Assembly (NCBI RefSeq): GCF_042682545.1
Contig: NZ_JBHUHQ010000019.1
DNA length: 64,000 nucleotides
Source of the DNA: Ornithinibacillus salinisoli
GTDB taxonomy: Bacteria > Bacillota > Bacilli > Bacillales > Amphibacillaceae
Direction: 5' to 3' (one strand)
This document shows positions 17,269 to 26,509 of the stretch, piece after piece. A program made the translations under genes and the position numbers. The notes under the pieces are model-generated. The model worked only from the letters and a program-made list of their open reading frames with translations. It did not search any database and was not told where the DNA came from. Positions within the stretch are counted from its first letter, which is position 1. Every line of letters begins with the position of its first letter.

Positions 17269-17448
17269 CTATCGCATTCTCCCGCGGTATGCATCCCTGT
17301 GCGTGAACGAAAATATAGTGAAATAAATGGAAAAGAAGAAGAGTGGTAATGTGAAATAAAGTGGAATTAACTGCATCAGACCTAGTAAATTTAAAAAAAA
17401 TGCAAAAATGGTTAGCACAAGGAATAAAAAGGGAAGTACTTCTTTCAC
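17269..17448 (-). CDS. Small two-helix membrane protein (59 residues)
   Basis: A small gene with a GTG start at 17448 preceded by GGAGGAGATCGT, an excellent Shine-Dalgarno sequence at ideal spacing. The predicted protein starts MKEVLPFLFLVLTIFAF. It has two hydrophobic segments (about residues 4-28 and 30-47) separated by a proline, and ends in a basic tail (HRDAYRGRMR). I do not recognise the family. It lies between the convergent pepF and spxH genes, pointing the same way as spxH but after the likely spxH terminator, so it probably has its own promoter. Expression is unproven; the ribosome-binding site and hydrophobic pattern argue that it is real. Confidence 0.62.
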   Translation of the reverse strand: MKEVLPFLFLVLTIFAFFLNLLGLMQLIPLYFTLPLFFFSIYFTIFSFTHRDAYRGRMR

Positions 17449-17684
17449 ACGATCTCCTCCTAACTAAATATGATTCAACTCTAGTATTCATAGTATATGT
17501 TTCGAAAATATGAATTAGAAGTGACGTTTTTGTGAAAAGATGCACAAAAATATTGCGTAAGCTCTTGAATGTTGATATATTATACGTGTGAGATGACTCA
17601 CAATACAAAACAAAACCCCTTTGTTTGATCTTGAAACTTTCTCCCATCCCCCTTTGTTTTTATACAAAGAAGAGAGAAAAGTAA

Positions 17685-17720
17685 AAGATATACGCTGCCC
17701 CGTATATCTTTTTTTTTTGC
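17685..17720. terminator. Terminator downstream of spxH
   Basis: AAGATATACG pairs with CGTATATCTT around a GC-containing loop, with ten Ts on the plus strand and a shorter T-rich tract on the minus strand. It lies just past the spxH stop codon. Confidence 0.8.
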
Positions 17721-17738
17721 ATTTAATTAGTATAATTG

Positions 17739-18626
17739 CTATTTATTTCTTTTCCAAAATGAACCATACTTTGCAGGTATCTTTTCTACTTTTTGTCGTA
17801 ACTGTAGTTTCTTCATTTCCCGTTCAGCTTTTGTTATTGACCAGTTATAAACAACGGCGATTTCCTTACTTCCTACAACGTCATAGTAGGTAATGAAATC
17901 TTCTAATGATGGTTTTTCTGAAGGAATAGGGTTCTTTTGCAACATTTCACTTAAAACACGTACGTAAATATCATATGGATAAAGTCCAGAAATCTTTAAT
18001 CCTTGCTCCTCTGCATTTTGATTGAAAAATACAATGGTAGGTGTGTAATCTACTTCCATTTCGTTCGTAAGCTTTAAGTCGCATTGCAAAGCTTTTTTTG
18101 CTGAAGGCGAGTAGAGATCATTTTTGAATTCATTTAAATCAAGATCAGCCTGGTTTGCACATTGCATTAATACCTTTTCGCTTGATATATCTTGTTTATT
18201 AAGAAATACACTCTCTTGAATCTTACGCAAAAATACTCTTCCTGCTCGCTTTCCTTGAAGCTCTGCAGCTTTGATAGCTAAAAAAGCGATCTTTGGAGAG
18301 TTAATAGGATTTTCAATCCATAGATCTCCATCACAGCTCATACCTGTTCGCTTCGCTGTTTTTTCCCAAATATCCTTTAGTTTTTTTGGTTGATCAAATT
18401 TATCTTTTGTCAGTGGATTTAAATAACCACCTACGATAGGATAGATTGTAAAAAAACGACCGAATTCCATAGAAAGTTTCTTTAAATACGGCTCTAATGA
18501 CCAGCATTCTGGACATAAAGGATCAATGAAAACATAAATTTCAATCGGTTTATTGACAACGTAGCTATATTTAGGCGATGTGTTTGTCTGATTGGAGCTT
18601 TCTAGCTCGGCATGGTTCCAGCTCAC
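17739..18626 (-). CDS. spxH: SpxH/YjbH, ClpXP adaptor for Spx
   Basis: DsbA-like thioredoxin-fold protein that binds Spx and hands it to ClpXP for degradation under unstressed conditions. The N-terminal half has FIDPLCPECWSLEPYL, with the CxxC cysteines at residues 38 and 41, and a DsbA-type helical insert. The 295-residue length fits YjbH. It is followed in the same operon by no further gene but preceded by yjbI (14 bp), matching the yjbH-yjbI pair of Bacillus subtilis. Spx itself lies at 12465-12860. Confidence 0.94.
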   Translation of the reverse strand: MSWNHAELESSNQTNTSPKYSYVVNKPIEIYVFIDPLCPECWSLEPYLKKLSMEFGRFFTIYPIVGGYLNPLTKDKFDQPKKLKDIWEKTAKRTGMSCDGDLWIENPINSPKIAFLAIKAAELQGKRAGRVFLRKIQESVFLNKQDISSEKVLMQCANQADLDLNEFKNDLYSPSAKKALQCDLKLTNEMEVDYTPTIVFFNQNAEEQGLKISGLYPYDIYVRVLSEMLQKNPIPSEKPSLEDFITYYDVVGSKEIAVVYNWSITKAEREMKKLQLRQKVEKIPAKYGSFWKRNK

Positions 18627-18640
18627 ATCGATTCTCCTTT

Positions 18641-19024
18641 CTACTTTTCTGGTGTATTCATCATATGGTGGGCTGTCATTGTTAACTTCTCAAATATAGC
18701 TGTACGATATGGTTCTTCAATGTTTGCTTCATCTAATGCAGCATCCATACACGCTAACCAAGCATCTTTTCTCGATGGCGTAATTTCAAAAGGTAAATGG
18801 CGTCTCCGCAACATTGGGTGACCAAATTCTTCTGAATAGAGTTGTGGACCACCGAAAAATTGTGTTAGAAACAAACTCTGTTTTCTAGTGGTTTCGGTTA
18901 AATCATCGGGAAATATTGGTGTTAATTTCGGATGTTTGCCAACTCTCTTATAAAATGCAGTTACTAATCGTTCTACGGTTTCAAAGCCACCAATTGCTTC
19001 AAATATCGTTCCTGGTGATGTCAT
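18641..19024 (-). CDS. yjbI: Truncated hemoglobin YjbI
   Basis: A 127-residue group II (TrHbO) truncated globin. PGTIFEAIGGFETVERLVTAFY is the A/B-helix start and the proximal heme-ligand histidine is in MLRRRHLPFEIT. The distal region FGGPQLYSEEFG is conserved. In Bacillus it is co-transcribed with yjbH and has been linked to protection against oxidants; a direct link to Spx is an inference. The ATG at 19024 follows GAAGGAG. Confidence 0.94.
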   Translation of the reverse strand: MTSPGTIFEAIGGFETVERLVTAFYKRVGKHPKLTPIFPDDLTETTRKQSLFLTQFFGGPQLYSEEFGHPMLRRRHLPFEITPSRKDAWLACMDAALDEANIEEPYRTAIFEKLTMTAHHMMNTPEK

Positions 19025-19180
19025 AAAATTTCTCCTTCAACGAAAGTAAGGAATCAGTCTACCTTTATCGTTATCTCTATCTATTGTTCCATCTATTCAG
19101 ATTAAAAAATAGTTGTTTACATTGTAGCAACGAAACTAGCATTGAGCAAATTATCTGATTAAATGAGATTTTAATATTCC

Positions 19181-19750
19181 TTATTTTTTTAATGTTGCAA
19201 AAAATCTTCGAATCTTATTCGGTGTTTTTCGTTTTGGAATGTCTAATTCCTGTAACAATGTATGGAAAGCTTGAAGTCCATTTTTTTCATCAGTGGCTTC
19301 TATTTCCAATTCGTAATCTTCTTGGTTATTATAAGTACTGTAGTCTAAAACATACAATAATTGATCCTTTTTATATTCTCTGCGTTCTGTGGTCAAGCTT
19401 CCATAATATTTGAGGCCATTGTGTGAGATGTTTAACTTGCTTAATTGGTTAGCTGTATATTCTTTTGCAACACAGTTTCCGTTTAGCCACTCACTGGCTT
19501 CTGATTTTGTTAATACATCATGTGTTTCAAGCAGTCCGTTTGGGTGTGGTTCTTTCAAAGTTAAACGATATTCGCCATTTTTTTCGCGGATTCGTAATGC
19601 TGCATGTTGTTGTTTTAGTGCAAAATCCTTCGTTTCGAAGTAAAAGTTTGTTTGTTTATCAACTTTTTCCGGAAAAGGGAGACGATATAATAAGCGGTCG
19701 AACTCAGCTTTGGTTAATAAATTTTTAAATTCAATTTCTATCTCCTGCAT
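19181..19750 (-). CDS. yjbK: YjbK, CYTH-domain protein
   Basis: CYTH/triphosphate-tunnel family protein. The ExExK signature is present at the N-terminus (EIEIEFKNLL), followed by alternating charged strands (LRIREKNGEYRLTLK, LEIEATDEKNG) that line the tunnel. I use the ATG at 19750 behind TTGGAGG, giving 189 residues, instead of a TTG five codons upstream that overlaps that site. Relatives hydrolyse triphosphate or make cyclic AMP or thiamine triphosphate derivatives; the substrate here is unknown. It is divergent from yjbM. Confidence 0.9.
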   Translation of the reverse strand: MQEIEIEFKNLLTKAEFDRLLYRLPFPEKVDKQTNFYFETKDFALKQQHAALRIREKNGEYRLTLKEPHPNGLLETHDVLTKSEASEWLNGNCVAKEYTANQLSKLNISHNGLKYYGSLTTERREYKKDQLLYVLDYSTYNNQEDYELEIEATDEKNGLQAFHTLLQELDIPKRKTPNKIRRFFATLKK

Positions 19751-19890
19751 GATGTAATCCTCCAACTATTAATAAATTGATTATTAATTGATTATGGCGA
19801 ATGAAATGGATTTATGCAAAGATTATCCATTTGCATATAGTATGGTAAAATAAAAATATCGAATGTAAGATGTTCAGGTGGTGTTAAAAA

Positions 19891-20499
19891 ATGAATTGGG
19901 AAGCTATACTTGCACCTTATTCACAAGTTGTAAAAGAATTAAAAGTTAAACTAAAGGGAATGCGTGCTCAGTTTGAATACGAATCAAAGCATTCACCAAT
20001 TGAGTTCGTAGTAGGTAGAGTTAAGCCAGTACCTAGTATAATTGAAAAGGCTGAGAAGAAAGCTATACCATTAGATGAAATTGATCAGGAAATACAGGAT
20101 ATTGCTGGAGTACGGGTTGTTTGTCAATTCGTTGATGATATTTACACTGTCGTAGAAATGATCCGTTCACGAAATGATTTAACAATCGTGGAGGAAAAGG
20201 ATTATATTGCGAGGAAAAAAATAAGTGGGTATCGTTCTTATCATATGATTATTGAATATCCCGTAGAAACGATTAGCGGAATGAAGATTATTTTAGCAGA
20301 AATTCAAATTCGTACGCTTGCGATGAATTTTTGGGCAATCAATGAGCATTCTTTAAATTATAAATATGACGGGGCGATTCCGGAAGAAATAAAAAATCGT
20401 TTACAAAGAGCTGCAGAAGCAGCCTTCAAATTAGATGAAGAAATGTCTAAAATAAAGAGTGAAGTTCGTGAAGCTCAACGAGTTTTTCGCCGTATCTAG
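19891..20499 (+). CDS. yjbM: Small alarmone synthetase YjbM (RelQ/SasB)
   Basis: Single-domain (p)ppGpp synthetase without hydrolase or regulatory domains, 202 residues. The catalytic region includes EFVVGRVKPVPSIIEKA, DIAGVRVVCQFVDDIY and KISGYRSYHMIIEYPV, with the substrate-binding tyrosine and acceptor glutamate AEIQIRTLAMNFWA. It heads the yjbM-nadK-rluD-like run, with nadK 45 bp downstream. In Bacillus subtilis this enzyme is activated by pppGpp and responds to cell-wall stress. Confidence 0.95.
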   Translation: MNWEAILAPYSQVVKELKVKLKGMRAQFEYESKHSPIEFVVGRVKPVPSIIEKAEKKAIPLDEIDQEIQDIAGVRVVCQFVDDIYTVVEMIRSRNDLTIVEEKDYIARKKISGYRSYHMIIEYPVETISGMKIILAEIQIRTLAMNFWAINEHSLNYKYDGAIPEEIKNRLQRAAEAAFKLDEEMSKIKSEVREAQRVFRRI

Positions 20500-20544
20500 G
20501 CGGTTCATACATAAAAAAAGTTACTCAAAAGGGGGATTGTACTG

Positions 20545-21360
20545 ATGAAGTTTAAAATTGTATCAAAAGGTGACGAACGATCAGAAAGAATCAAATCAAC
20601 AATGAAAAATTACTTAACAGAATTCGATTTAGAATATGACCGCAAGGAACCAGACCTTGTTATTTCAGTAGGTGGAGATGGGACATTCTTAGAAGCCTTC
20701 CATCGCTATGTTCATCGATTGGACAAAACGGCGTTTATCGGGGTCCATACCGGGCATTTGGGGTTTTATGCAGATTGGGTACCAGATGAATTAGAAAAGC
20801 TAATAATTGAAATTGCAAAAACACCATATCAAGTTGTTGAATATCCCCTTTTGGAAGTAATTATACGAGCGAAATCAGGTGGTAATGAGGATCGCTTTCT
20901 AGCTTTAAATGAGGCTACCATTAAAACCCCAGATGGATCAGTTGTTTTTGATGTTGAAATTAAAGGGGAACGCTTTGAAACATTCCGTGGTGATGGCTTA
21001 TGTATCTCTACACCATCTGGAAGTACTGCTTATAATAAGGCGCTTGGAGGGGGAATTATTCATCCAACACTTGAAGCAATCCAATTGACTGAAATGGCTT
21101 CGATTAACAATCGTGTATTCCGAACAATTGGTTCTCCACTAATTTTGCCAAAACATCATACATGCTTATTAAAGCCCATCGTGGATCGTAGTTTTTTAAT
21201 AACAATTGATCATGTCACGAAAAACTATACGAATGTAAAATCAATTCAGTGTCGAGTAGCTAAGGAAAAAATCAGGTTTGCCAGGTTTCGTCCGTTTCCA
21301 TTTTGGAATAGGGTCCGTGACTCCTTTGTGTCGGAAGAAAATCGATCAGAAAAAAAATAA
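20545..21360 (+). CDS. nadK: NAD kinase
   Basis: Phosphorylates NAD to NADP. The GGDGT motif is at residues 43-47 (VISVGGDGTFLEAFH) with catalytic Asp45; the NE motif is in FLALNEATIKT and the glycine-rich CISTPSGSTAYNKALGGG loop follows. The 271-residue length is normal. The ATG follows AAAAGGGGG. It is in an apparent operon with yjbM upstream and a pseudouridine synthase 21 bp downstream, as in Bacillus subtilis. Confidence 0.97.
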   Translation: MKFKIVSKGDERSERIKSTMKNYLTEFDLEYDRKEPDLVISVGGDGTFLEAFHRYVHRLDKTAFIGVHTGHLGFYADWVPDELEKLIIEIAKTPYQVVEYPLLEVIIRAKSGGNEDRFLALNEATIKTPDGSVVFDVEIKGERFETFRGDGLCISTPSGSTAYNKALGGGIIHPTLEAIQLTEMASINNRVFRTIGSPLILPKHHTCLLKPIVDRSFLITIDHVTKNYTNVKSIQCRVAKEKIRFARFRPFPFWNRVRDSFVSEENRSEKK

Positions 21361-21381
21361 AAGAAATATCGTAGGTGATAC

Positions 21382-22263
21382 ATGGTGGAATGGATGATCA
21401 CAAAAACGTATGATGGGATCCTGATACGAGACTTTTTAAGGAAAGAACAGGATTTTTCCAAAAGGATATTAAAAGCAATCATTCATGATGGGGGACAGAT
21501 TCTTGTGAATGATGCACCGAAAACTGTAAGATACCAGTTACAACTTGGAGATAGATTGACTGTACGATTTCCAAAAGAACAAAAGGGTATAAATATGGTT
21601 CCGGAGAATGTCCCTATAGACATCGTTTATGAGGATGAGGCTGTTTTAGTAATCCAAAAACAGGCTGGAGTTGCGACCATTCCATCACCGCATCATCGAG
21701 TTGGAACGATAGCAAATGGGGTATTGGCTCATTATCAAAAGCATGATGTTCCATATACCGTCCATGTAGTGACAAGATTAGATCGAGATACCTCAGGATT
21801 ACTATTAATAGCCAAGCACAGATATAGCCATTCTATTTTATCAGATTCTCAAAAGCAAGGACTTGTAAAGCGAAGTTACTTTGCGATTGTGGAAGGGATA
21901 ATGGACCGGAAAAAAGGGACTATGAAATGGAATATTGGAAGAAAAGAAGGGTCTATCATTGAACGTGTAGTCAGTGCAGAAGGGCAGAGAGCTATAACCC
22001 ACTACACAGTTAAGAAGGAATACAAATCCCATTCTTTGGTAGAAATTGAGTTGGAAACCGGAAGAACCCATCAAATCCGAGTCCATTTTTCACACGCTGG
22101 TCACCCGCTAGCTGGAGATGATTTATATGGTGGAAGGAAGACCGAGTTAAACCGCCAGGCATTGCATTGTTCTCAATTAACATTTGAACATCCTACAACT
22201 AAAGAATGTATGACATTTACATCCGCTATTCCAGAGGATATGCACAGGTTAATGAACCTTTAA
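21382..22263 (+). CDS. yjbO: RluD-family pseudouridine synthase (YjbO-like)
   Basis: RNA pseudouridine synthase of 293 residues. An S4-like N-terminal region (RILKAIIHDGGQILVND) is followed by the catalytic domain. The catalytic motif is HVVTRLDRDTSGLLL with Asp134, and GRTHQIRVHF is the family's C-terminal signature. The target may be large-subunit rRNA; the exact position cannot be told from sequence. The last four bases overlap the end of the convergent prpE. Confidence 0.93.
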   Translation: MVEWMITKTYDGILIRDFLRKEQDFSKRILKAIIHDGGQILVNDAPKTVRYQLQLGDRLTVRFPKEQKGINMVPENVPIDIVYEDEAVLVIQKQAGVATIPSPHHRVGTIANGVLAHYQKHDVPYTVHVVTRLDRDTSGLLLIAKHRYSHSILSDSQKQGLVKRSYFAIVEGIMDRKKGTMKWNIGRKEGSIIERVVSAEGQRAITHYTVKKEYKSHSLVEIELETGRTHQIRVHFSHAGHPLAGDDLYGGRKTELNRQALHCSQLTFEHPTTKECMTFTSAIPEDMHRLMNL

Positions 22264-23009
22264 TCCTCAGGGAATGAGCGGAATTTCTCTTTTATAAATG
22301 GTTGGTTAGAAGGAACTGAGACCGTTTTTTCTTCGGGAAGTCGAAATGCAGTAAGTGTATTGCCAAATACACAGCCTGTATCGATATTAATCGTTTTATT
22401 AATGATACGAGGGGATTGAACTGGTGTATGCCCGTATACGATCCAACGATCTCCATTGTATTGCATTGCCCAATCCCGTCGAATGGGACGCCCATCATCA
22501 TCAAATTCCCCAGAAGTATCACCATACAATACAAAAGTCTTTACTTTTTTATCGTAACGACCTATATAGGATTCCTTTATCCCTGCGTGGGCAACAATTA
22601 AATCTGCTTCGGGGATAGTTAAATATAATTCGGCTTGTTCATAAAGTGTTATAAATTGATTACGCACTTTCTCTTGCATCTTGGTATCCAAGCTTTTGAA
22701 TTCAGCAACTGTTGTTTCAAGACCATGTTTTTGTTGAACATTATTTCCTAGAAAGAAACGATACAGCTTATTACAATGATTACCTGGTACGTATTTCGCC
22801 TTTTTTTGTTCCACAACCATTTCATAGACTAGCCGAATGGTTTGGATAGAAGCGGGTCCACGATCTGTTATATCGCCAACAAAAATGGGAAGGCGGATGT
22901 CGGGATGGGAATATATATTATTTTCCTGTTGATAGCCTAGTTCATGAAAAAGTGAACATAATTCATCATAACATCCATGAACATCACCGATCACATCAAT
23001 TTTCATCAT
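22260..23009 (-). CDS. prpE: PrpE, bis(5'-nucleosyl)-tetraphosphatase
   Basis: Calcineurin-like phosphoesterase of 249 residues. It carries GDVHGCYDEL, FVGDITDRGPAS, VPGNHCNK and the late motif YGHTPVQSP, the metal-binding set of PrpE/ApaH-like enzymes. In Bacillus PrpE hydrolyses diadenosine tetraphosphate and influences spore germination. The start is an ATG at 23009 (an adjacent ATG follows one codon later) behind GGAGTG. It is convergent with the pseudouridine synthase gene, with a 4-bp overlap at their ends. Confidence 0.94.
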   Translation of the reverse strand: MMKIDVIGDVHGCYDELCSLFHELGYQQENNIYSHPDIRLPIFVGDITDRGPASIQTIRLVYEMVVEQKKAKYVPGNHCNKLYRFFLGNNVQQKHGLETTVAEFKSLDTKMQEKVRNQFITLYEQAELYLTIPEADLIVAHAGIKESYIGRYDKKVKTFVLYGDTSGEFDDDGRPIRRDWAMQYNGDRWIVYGHTPVQSPRIINKTINIDTGCVFGNTLTAFRLPEEKTVSVPSNQPFIKEKFRSFPED

Positions 23010-23136
23010 TTATCACTCCATTCTTAATGTAATATGAAAAGTTATATTTCGTCTTGTGCTGCTATTTTGATGTAAAATGTGCAGGAACATATCAAAAATT
23101 GCTCTGACTACAAATTGTGAATTAATATAACGCTCG

Positions 23137-23489
23137 CAACACCGCTTCGGAAATACACTTCGCTTTCCGCGGGCGGCTGGTGATCCTCCTCGTGCTACGC
23201 ACTGTGGGTCTCACCGATGCCTATTCTCCCGCAGGACATGGAACGCTACGTCAGCGACACATCGCACGCAGAAAAAGCGCTTTTCTTTTTCAAGGAGTCT
23301 TCGTGTATTTCCTACGCTAGTGAAGTAGTAAGACTATTCTTTAAACAAGAAATCACCATCAGCGGAGGCAGAATACGAAGACTCCTGTGGGAACAGCACG
23401 TGTCCGAAGACCCCGGAAGAAGTGGTTTTCTTCTGAGGAGGCTGAGGCCGTGCCCACGGAAAGCGAAGTATTCTGACGGAGCGGTTTTG
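23137..23489. repeat. GC-rich MITE-like dispersed repeat with terminal inverted repeats
   Basis: A 353-bp block much richer in GC than its surroundings. Its two ends are imperfect inverted repeats of about 38 bp (23137-23174 and 23452-23489), both containing ACTTCGCTTTCC in inverted orientation. A second inverted pair lies inside, GGAGTCTTCGTGTATTTC near 23296 and GAATACGAAGACTCC near 23371. There is no credible coding frame. Similar GC-rich elements beginning TTCGCTTTCCGCGGGC are, to my memory, scattered through many Bacillaceae genomes. It is a non-autonomous repeat rather than a gene. Confidence 0.75.
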
Positions 23490-23643
23490 TAGCACACTAT
23501 TGAATTAGACTGTGAAAGTAAATCTACGCAAAAGTTATGTCGCATTTTATATAAATTATGATTTATATTCATTACTAATAAAAAAAACAATCTTCAAAAA
23601 TCAGCTTATGAAAAAGATGAGAATAGTTTTACCTATCCTCACC

Positions 23644-24813
23644 TCATTCAAACATATATTTTTTTGTTCGAGAATGAACGTTCAAGACAATACCGATAGC
23701 AATGAGGTATGTTAGGGTTGAACTTCCACCATAGCTAAGAAATGGAAGTGGTAACCCAGTAATAGGAAGTAATTGGATAGACATACCTATGTTTTGGAAT
23801 ATTTGATAGGCAAACATTCCGATCATTCCTGTAACTAAATAGCTGCCATAACTATCATTACTAAGAATAGCGATATGGATGAGACGATAAATAAGAAAGA
23901 AGAATAAGGCTATTACTATACTGGCACCGATAAAACCAAATTGTTCTGCAATCGCAGTAAATATCATATCTGTATGACGTTCAGGTACATATACTTCCAT
24001 TGTTTGCATACCTTTGCCAAACAATTGACCTGATCCTATCGCAAGCATAGCTAGAATTAGTTGATAACCTGAGTCAGAATATTGCTCTGGGCTGATCCAT
24101 CCATAAAAACGACTGGACACATGTTTGAACACAGACTCTTCTAAAAAAGTTGCAATCGAATCTGGGAACATATAATATGCTACAATAATTAAAGCAACTG
24201 CAGCTATACCAAGTAGGACAATGGATAAAATAATTCGCCATTTAATCCCTGAGACCAGTGTCATGAATACGGCTATTGCAGCTAAAACTAACAGGCCGCC
24301 TAAATCAGGTTGGACGGCTATCAGTCCCATCGGAGGAAGAGAAACAGCTGAAATCTTGGCTAATAGCAATAAATCACTTTTGATTGTTCGGTTTACATTT
24401 TTTTCATTATGGATATATATAACATGTGCGATCGTTAATACAAGGATCACTTTCATAAATTCAGCAGGTTGTAATGTACCCATCACAGGAATTTTAAACC
24501 AACTTACAGCATTATTGGCTTCATGAACGATTGCTGCTGGAAAACGAAAGAAAAGCATAAGTAACATGGTCATACCTACACCATAAATAATCCAGGTCAA
24601 TTGTCTAAATCTATCATAATCGATCAGCATAATAAGGGTAATAACAAAACCGCCGGCTACGTACCAAACTAATTGTTGAAAAAGGAAATTTGAACTGTCA
24701 TATTTTGCTGGTAGACTTGGCGTAATGGTATATAGCGTAAATAAGCTGACAAGGCCGATAAGAAATACAATAAATAGTAATGTATAATCAATATTATTTT
24801 TTAAGTTATTCAT
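23644..24813 (-). CDS. SEDS-family protein (FtsW/RodA/SpoVE type)
   Basis: Polytopic SEDS glycosyltransferase of 389 residues and about ten membrane segments, which polymerises lipid II together with a class B penicillin-binding protein. Signatures are PAEFMKVILVLTIAH, QPDLGGLLVLAAIA, SGYQLILAMLAIGSGQLFGKG, ERHTDMIFTAIAEQFG and the C-terminal GLPLPFLSYGGSSTLT. RodA-like features (DLG, short loops) make an elongation role a little more likely than division. A paralog active only in sporulation is also possible. The ATG follows AAGTAAGG. It stands alone between the repeat element and mgtE. Confidence 0.88.
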   Translation of the reverse strand: MNNLKNNIDYTLLFIVFLIGLVSLFTLYTITPSLPAKYDSSNFLFQQLVWYVAGGFVITLIMLIDYDRFRQLTWIIYGVGMTMLLMLFFRFPAAIVHEANNAVSWFKIPVMGTLQPAEFMKVILVLTIAHVIYIHNEKNVNRTIKSDLLLLAKISAVSLPPMGLIAVQPDLGGLLVLAAIAVFMTLVSGIKWRIILSIVLLGIAAVALIIVAYYMFPDSIATFLEESVFKHVSSRFYGWISPEQYSDSGYQLILAMLAIGSGQLFGKGMQTMEVYVPERHTDMIFTAIAEQFGFIGASIVIALFFFLIYRLIHIAILSNDSYGSYLVTGMIGMFAYQIFQNIGMSIQLLPITGLPLPFLSYGGSSTLTYLIAIGIVLNVHSRTKKYMFE

Positions 24814-24989
24814 TTTGTAACCTTACTTTCTGTTAATCTAGGTCGTTCCAAAGGTAAAAAGTAGTTCATATCAATTTTACACGATTTCTTTACTTTTTTT
24901 AAGTGGAAAATAGAATATATCTTATTAGTATAATATTTTTTAGACATATGTTATAACTATTAGAGTGATTTTGGGGAGGGATATAACTG

Positions 24990-26348
24990 ATGGAACAGAA
25001 CAATACACAAGATAAACTAATCCAAGCACTCCAACATGCGCTTGAGAAAGAAAGAATAGAAGAATTTCGTAATTCTTTTTTAGATTTGCATCCATATGAA
25101 CAGGCACAATTTTTTACGGAAATAGAACCAGAAGATCGGTTTAAGGTTTATACGTACCTGTCTCCTGAGGAAATTTCTGACCTTATGGAACATATCGACC
25201 TAGAGGATATTGAAGCATTTTTTACGGAGATGGATCCGAGCTTTGCTGCGATGGTTTTCTCAGATATGGCAACTGATGATGCAGTAGATATATTAAATGA
25301 GATGGAAAAAGACAAAGTTGCCAGTTTTTTAACGATAATGGAAAAAGAAGCTGCAGATGAGATAAAGCAGCTATTACATTATGAAGAAAAAACAGCTGGT
25401 AGTATTATGACAACCGAATTTATCTCGGTTTATAAAACACAAACTGTAAAACAAACTATGGATCAACTAAAAAAAGAAGGACCAGATGCAGAAACAATAT
25501 ATTATATGTATGTTGTTGATGAAGATAAGCGACTTGTTGGTGTTGTCTCCTTACGTGACTTAATCATTTCTGATTTCGATACGTTAATTGAGGATATTAT
25601 GAATGAAAAAATTGTACATGTATCCGTTGCTGACGATCAAGAGGATGTAGCACATATGATACGTGATTATGATTTTCTAGCCGTTCCCGTAGTTGATTTT
25701 CAAAAACACCTACTTGGAATTATTACCGTCGATGATATTTTAGATGTTATCGATGAGGAAGCGAGTGATGATTATTCCAAATTGGCAGGGATAGCCGATG
25801 TAGATCGACCAGATGGGAACTCATTTACAGCAGCAAAGAAAAGACTACCATGGCTAATTATTCTCTTATTCTTAGGGATGTTAACAGCAAGCCTGATTGG
25901 ACAGTTCGAAAATACACTAAATGAAGTAGGCTATTTAGCAATCTTTATTCCTCTAATCGCCGGAATGGCAGGAAACACTGGTACTCAGGCGCTTGCTGTG
26001 GCAGTAAGAGGGTTGGCTACAGGAGAGTATGGTAATAGTGGGAAGTTAAGCTTAATTCTACGAGAAGCGGGGACTGGTCTCATTACAGGTACTGTCTGTG
26101 GAATAGTCATAACAGTTGTGATTTTTCTTTGGTACGACAATTTTTATTTAGGATTACTTGTTGGAATATCGATTATGGCAGCATTAGTTGTAGCTACGCT
26201 TGCTGGTTCACTAGTTCCTCTCCTTATGGATAGGTTGAAAATCGATCCAGCTGTAGCGTCAGGACCATTCATTACAACAATCAATGACATTATATCTATC
26301 TTAATATACTTTGGAATTGCAACTGCATTTATGAATTTATTAACTTAA
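24990..26348 (+). CDS. mgtE: Magnesium channel/transporter MgtE
   Basis: Mg2+-gated channel of the plasma membrane, 452 residues. It has an N-terminal MgtE helical domain (residues 1-130), two CBS domains (about 135-260; motifs TTEFISVYK and VVDFQKHLLGIITVDDIL) and five C-terminal membrane helices. The pore signature is PLIAGMAGNTGTQALAVAV. The ATG follows TTGGGGAGGG. The 180 bp upstream shows no M-box riboswitch that I can recognise. A terminator hairpin follows. Confidence 0.95.
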   Translation: MEQNNTQDKLIQALQHALEKERIEEFRNSFLDLHPYEQAQFFTEIEPEDRFKVYTYLSPEEISDLMEHIDLEDIEAFFTEMDPSFAAMVFSDMATDDAVDILNEMEKDKVASFLTIMEKEAADEIKQLLHYEEKTAGSIMTTEFISVYKTQTVKQTMDQLKKEGPDAETIYYMYVVDEDKRLVGVVSLRDLIISDFDTLIEDIMNEKIVHVSVADDQEDVAHMIRDYDFLAVPVVDFQKHLLGIITVDDILDVIDEEASDDYSKLAGIADVDRPDGNSFTAAKKRLPWLIILLFLGMLTASLIGQFENTLNEVGYLAIFIPLIAGMAGNTGTQALAVAVRGLATGEYGNSGKLSLILREAGTGLITGTVCGIVITVVIFLWYDNFYLGLLVGISIMAALVVATLAGSLVPLLMDRLKIDPAVASGPFITTINDIISILIYFGIATAFMNLLT

Positions 26349-26352
26349 GTAC

Positions 26353-26382
26353 GAAAAGCTTCTCTTGGAGAGGCTTTTTGTT
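26353..26382 (+). terminator. Terminator of mgtE
   Basis: AAAGC-TTCTC pairs with GAGAGGCTTT around a short loop, followed by TTGTTTT. Confidence 0.75.
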
Positions 26383-26447
26383 TTGGGTAATTTGAAGAGA
26401 TAAAGTCTTAGCACTAAAAACATAGCAGCAATCCATCTCCCCTTAAC

Positions 26448-26475
26448 ACGTTTCAATTTCTGGGTTCATATAATG
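26448..26475 (+). promoter_or_regulatory. Candidate sigma-K promoter of cotO
   Basis: ACG, 16 bp, then CATATAATG resembles the mother-cell sigma-K pattern (AC near -35, CATANNNTA at -10) with one mismatch. It ends 35 bp ahead of the cotO start. The spore-coat product supports the guess. Confidence 0.4.
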
Positions 26476-26509
26476 AGTTGAATAAATGTATATAAAGGAG
26501 AGATGTCTA

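Noticed and set aside
17258..17647. A 129-codon frame on the minus strand upstream of pepF's terminator
   Set aside because: No ribosome-binding site and an unlikely composition; the smaller GTG-started gene at 17269-17448 explains the coding signal in a different frame.
22260..22263. Four-base overlap of the convergent pseudouridine synthase and prpE genes
   Set aside because: Both genes are full length and such short 3' overlaps are common; not informative.
24814..24989. M-box magnesium riboswitch ahead of mgtE
   Set aside because: The 176-bp gap is too short and shows none of the conserved M-box helices.
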